A stretch of 14,156 nucleotides of DNA from Acidobacteriaceae bacterium (GTDB taxonomy: Bacteria > Acidobacteriota > Vicinamibacteria > Vicinamibacterales > CAVVIG01), in NCBI GenBank assembly GCA_031274845.1, contig JAISPN010000175.1:1-14156 (forward strand), given 5' to 3'. Each line of letters starts with the position of its first letter. Position 1 is the first letter of the stretch. A program made the translations under genes and the position numbers. Below, piece by piece: positions 12,177 through 14,156 of the stretch. The notes below the pieces were generated by a model. The model had not been told where the DNA came from. It did not search any database and was given only the letters and a program-made list of their open reading frames with translations.

Positions 12177-14156
12177 TTAGCGCACGTACATCTGCAAGCG
12201 CGGGAACGTGAACGCGCTTGAAACGGTGTCGATGACGCTAATCTGGCAGGTGTAGAGCCCAGGCGTGAAACTATTCGCCGGGACTTCGAACTGAAAGACG
12301 GCGGCGTGGCGATCCGTCGCGTCCACGGCCGTGCGCTCGACCACCGGCGTTTCGAAGACCTTCACCTTGCCGCGATAAAACGCCAGGCTCGTGCGCAGTT
12401 GCGGCGCGCCGTTGTCGAGCGTCGGGTCGTAGACCTCGTAGTAGAAGTAGATCTTCTGATCGCGCGAGACGATGTGCGTGAGGTTCGGGAGCAGTTCAAC
12501 ACCATCACGCACGAGCGGGTTCACTGTTTTCTTCGTGCCCGCCTGCTGCATCTGCGTGCTGAGCACGAGCGAGCTCATTTTGACCGGCGCCTGTTTCAGC
12601 TCTGGCACGGTAATCGGCGCTTCGAATGTCCCCATCTCGCCGTCAGCGTTTTCGCGCACGACGATTTTGACGGAGAAGCGTCCGGGCGGCAGCGTGACGC
12701 CGGTCTGATAGAGGACTTGCCGCGTCGACAGCGAATCGGCGGACCCCGGCGGCACGGTAATCGTGTCGCGGATGCGTCCGACCGGCATGCCGCGTTCGTC
12801 ACGGATGTAGCCCGCCACATCGAGCGTGGTCTTGTCCTTCGACGCTGGGATCGCGGAGCCCGGCACGGCAAGCGAGATCGGCACGTAATACTTGTCCGCG
12901 GCGAGACGAAACCACCCAGCGGTGACAAAGAGCGGCACATCGGTCACAGGCAGCGGCGTGGAAAGCTGTTCCTGCAGCTGGACTTCGCGATCGTTTTTGG
13001 CGGTGTGCGCGAAGTCGCGGTCGGCGTAGTAGCCCGCTTTCGCTTCGACTTTGACGTTCGGATGATTCTTCACGCGAACCGTGATCCGCCGGAACCGCCC
13101 GTCTTTCGACTGGTTCGTGCTCGAGAAACCGAGCATGTAATACGAGGAGATGTCGCGCGCGACTTTCGCAAACGCCTCGCCGAAATCATTGGAATCGGTG
13201 AAGGCGGTGCCGCCGGTATCGGACGCCAGCGAGGTGAGCGTCTCTTGTTGCGACGCAAGCTGCGAGAACTGATTCGCCACCGCAGCCCCACTGAATGCCC
13301 TGAGGCCGCCGGCGCTGCCTTGACGCGCGCTGCCGCCTGGCACCACCGCCTGCAGGCCGCGCGAGTCCACCGGATAGATGGCAACGTTGGCGCGCAGCGC
13401 GGCGTTGACGGCGGCGCGGAGTTCGACTTGATTGTCGAGGCCGTTTCGCTGCATGCCGGAGCTGAAATAGAGAATCGCTTTCTTCTGCTGAATCGGCTGC
13501 ATCGCGTCGGCAAGCGTCTTGAGCGCGCGCAGACGGATGTCGTTGTTGAAGGTATCGAGCTCTTGCGCGCTCTGGTCGACGGCCGTCACATCGCTGGTCG
13601 CCGATTGCGCCTGATCGTCGGTAGATGTCGTGCTCGCGTCGACCGCGTCGAACGCCGTGCCGTCGCTGCCGGAGAGTGTGTTGAGCACCGCCTTGACGCG
13701 CTCCTTGCTGCTGGTGAAGTCAGACAGGATCTGGAGTTGCGTATTGATCGCGGCCACGGCCACGAGATCCGCGGGCGACATCTGCTCGTCCACCCACGTC
13801 ATTGCGCTATCTATCGCCTTTTGCACATCGTCGGGCTGCATCGAGCTCGTATCGAAGACGAGCGTCAGCAGACGATGGCCGGCGACGTCCTCCGACGTGA
13901 GCGGTTGCGTGGGGAGATCGATGGCAGCCGGCGTGTCAGGAGCGGTCACGATTATCGGTGCGGCCGCGCTCGCGCCTGACGCGTTCAGCAACGCGGCTGG
14001 CTGCGTGATGGGCGTCGCGGTTGACGTGATGTCCTCGACCGCAAACGACTCGATCTGTTGCGGGGCGCCATCCTCGATCAGTTCGAAATCGTCCCGCGTC
14101 AGGCCGCGAACAATCGCGCCGCTGCGATCGCGCACGACGACGTCGACGAGAATCAG
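12177..14156 (-). CDS. VWFA-domain protein of the acidobacterial VWFA-related family (N-terminus outside window)
   Basis: The frame runs off the right edge (660 codons visible); a GTG at 14135 is internal, since seven in-frame codons (LILVDVV) precede it. The fragment opens with LILVDVVVRDRSG...TRDDFELIEDG...IESF, the hallmark lead-in of the VWFA-related proteins that are greatly expanded in Acidobacteria. The A domain follows: TLVFD102-TSSM carries the D-x-S metal-adhesion motif (fragment numbering from base 14156), then KAILYFSSGMQ, then SSYYMLGFSS and GRFRRITVRVK...AGYYADRDF. A low-complexity Ser/Thr/Asp/Gln insert sits between the first two motifs. The last 270 residues are beta-rich repeats that resemble secreted or surface modules. 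Relatives usually have a signal peptide, which would be outside the window. Molecular role unknown; metal-dependent protein binding is inferred from the fold. Confidence 0.88.
   Translation of the reverse strand: MILVDVVVRDRSGAIVRGLTRDDFELIEDGAPQQIESFAVEDITSTATPITQPAALLNASGASAAAPIIVTAPDTPAAIDLPTQPLTSEDVAGHRLLTLVFDTSSMQPDDVQKAIDSAMTWVDEQMSPADLVAVAAINTQLQILSDFTSSKERVKAVLNTLSGSDGTAFDAVDASTTSTDDQAQSATSDVTAVDQSAQELDTFNNDIRLRALKTLADAMQPIQQKKAILYFSSGMQRNGLDNQVELRAAVNAALRANVAIYPVDSRGLQAVVPGGSARQGSAGGLRAFSGAAVANQFSQLASQQETLTSLASDTGGTAFTDSNDFGEAFAKVARDISSYYMLGFSSTNQSKDGRFRRITVRVKNHPNVKVEAKAGYYADRDFAHTAKNDREVQLQEQLSTPLPVTDVPLFVTAGWFRLAADKYYVPISLAVPGSAIPASKDKTTLDVAGYIRDERGMPVGRIRDTITVPPGSADSLSTRQVLYQTGVTLPPGRFSVKIVVRENADGEMGTFEAPITVPELKQAPVKMSSLVLSTQMQQAGTKKTVNPLVRDGVELLPNLTHIVSRDQKIYFYYEVYDPTLDNGAPQLRTSLAFYRGKVKVFETPVVERTAVDATDRHAAVFQFEVPANSFTPGLYTCQISVIDTVSSAFTFPRLQMYVR

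Noticed and set aside
12306..13979. 557-residue plus-strand frame over the VWFA gene
   Set aside because: Antisense shadow with Arg/His-rich composition and no domains; the VWFA frame is clearly coding.

Overview
The window looks like chromosomal DNA from a GC-rich member of the Acidobacteriota, most likely of the Vicinamibacteria type. The main pointers are a von Willebrand A protein of the acidobacterial VWFA-related family at the right edge, a secreted PQQ-type quinoprotein, and a single-gene GTP-dependent PEP carboxykinase. The phylum is an inference from gene families; there is no rRNA gene in the window to settle it. Most genes are ordinary housekeeping or secreted-protein genes, but there is a defence module at the left edge and a small AT-rich islet in the middle.

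Left to right: (1) 1-1599, a type IV toxin-antitoxin (AbiE) pair, with the antitoxin cut by the window edge and the nucleotidyltransferase toxin carrying a WYL-like C-terminal domain. (2) 1690-2217, an exported Cu/Zn superoxide dismutase followed by a strong stem-loop. (3) 2364-4236, a two-gene unit made of a diadenylate-cyclase-like protein with an altered RHR motif and a 2-oxoglutarate/Fe(II) dioxygenase. (4) 4262-4309, a terminator shared by convergent units. (5) 4333-6384, on the minus strand, a quinoprotein dehydrogenase with a signal peptide. (6) 6548-6624, tRNA-His; then pckG at 6772-8628; then two tRNA-Arg genes (TCG and CCG). (7) 8900-9275, an AT-rich gene-free stretch leading into a small XRE-type regulator at 9276-9641, with an imperfect copy of a tRNA-Arg segment just after the regulator. 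(8) 9782-10171, a small lipoprotein of unknown function, then tRNA-Lys(CTT). (9) 10356-12165, a divergent pair: an MFS exporter on the minus strand and an isochorismatase-fold hydrolase that lacks the family cysteine, sharing a 40-bp promoter region with a perfect dyad. (10) 12177-14156, the VWFA protein on the minus strand, cut by the right edge.

How genes work together: the AbiE pair is a self-contained toxin-antitoxin/abortive infection unit. The DAC-like protein and the dioxygenase are 16 bp apart and probably cotranscribed; no known pathway joins these two families, which makes this pair the most promising candidate for an undescribed system. pckG serves gluconeogenesis. The four tRNA genes are single units and not an operon. 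Several small genes (XRE regulator, isochorismatase-fold protein and perhaps the MFS exporter) have no Shine-Dalgarno sequence and have promoter-like boxes placed so that transcripts would be leaderless or nearly so.
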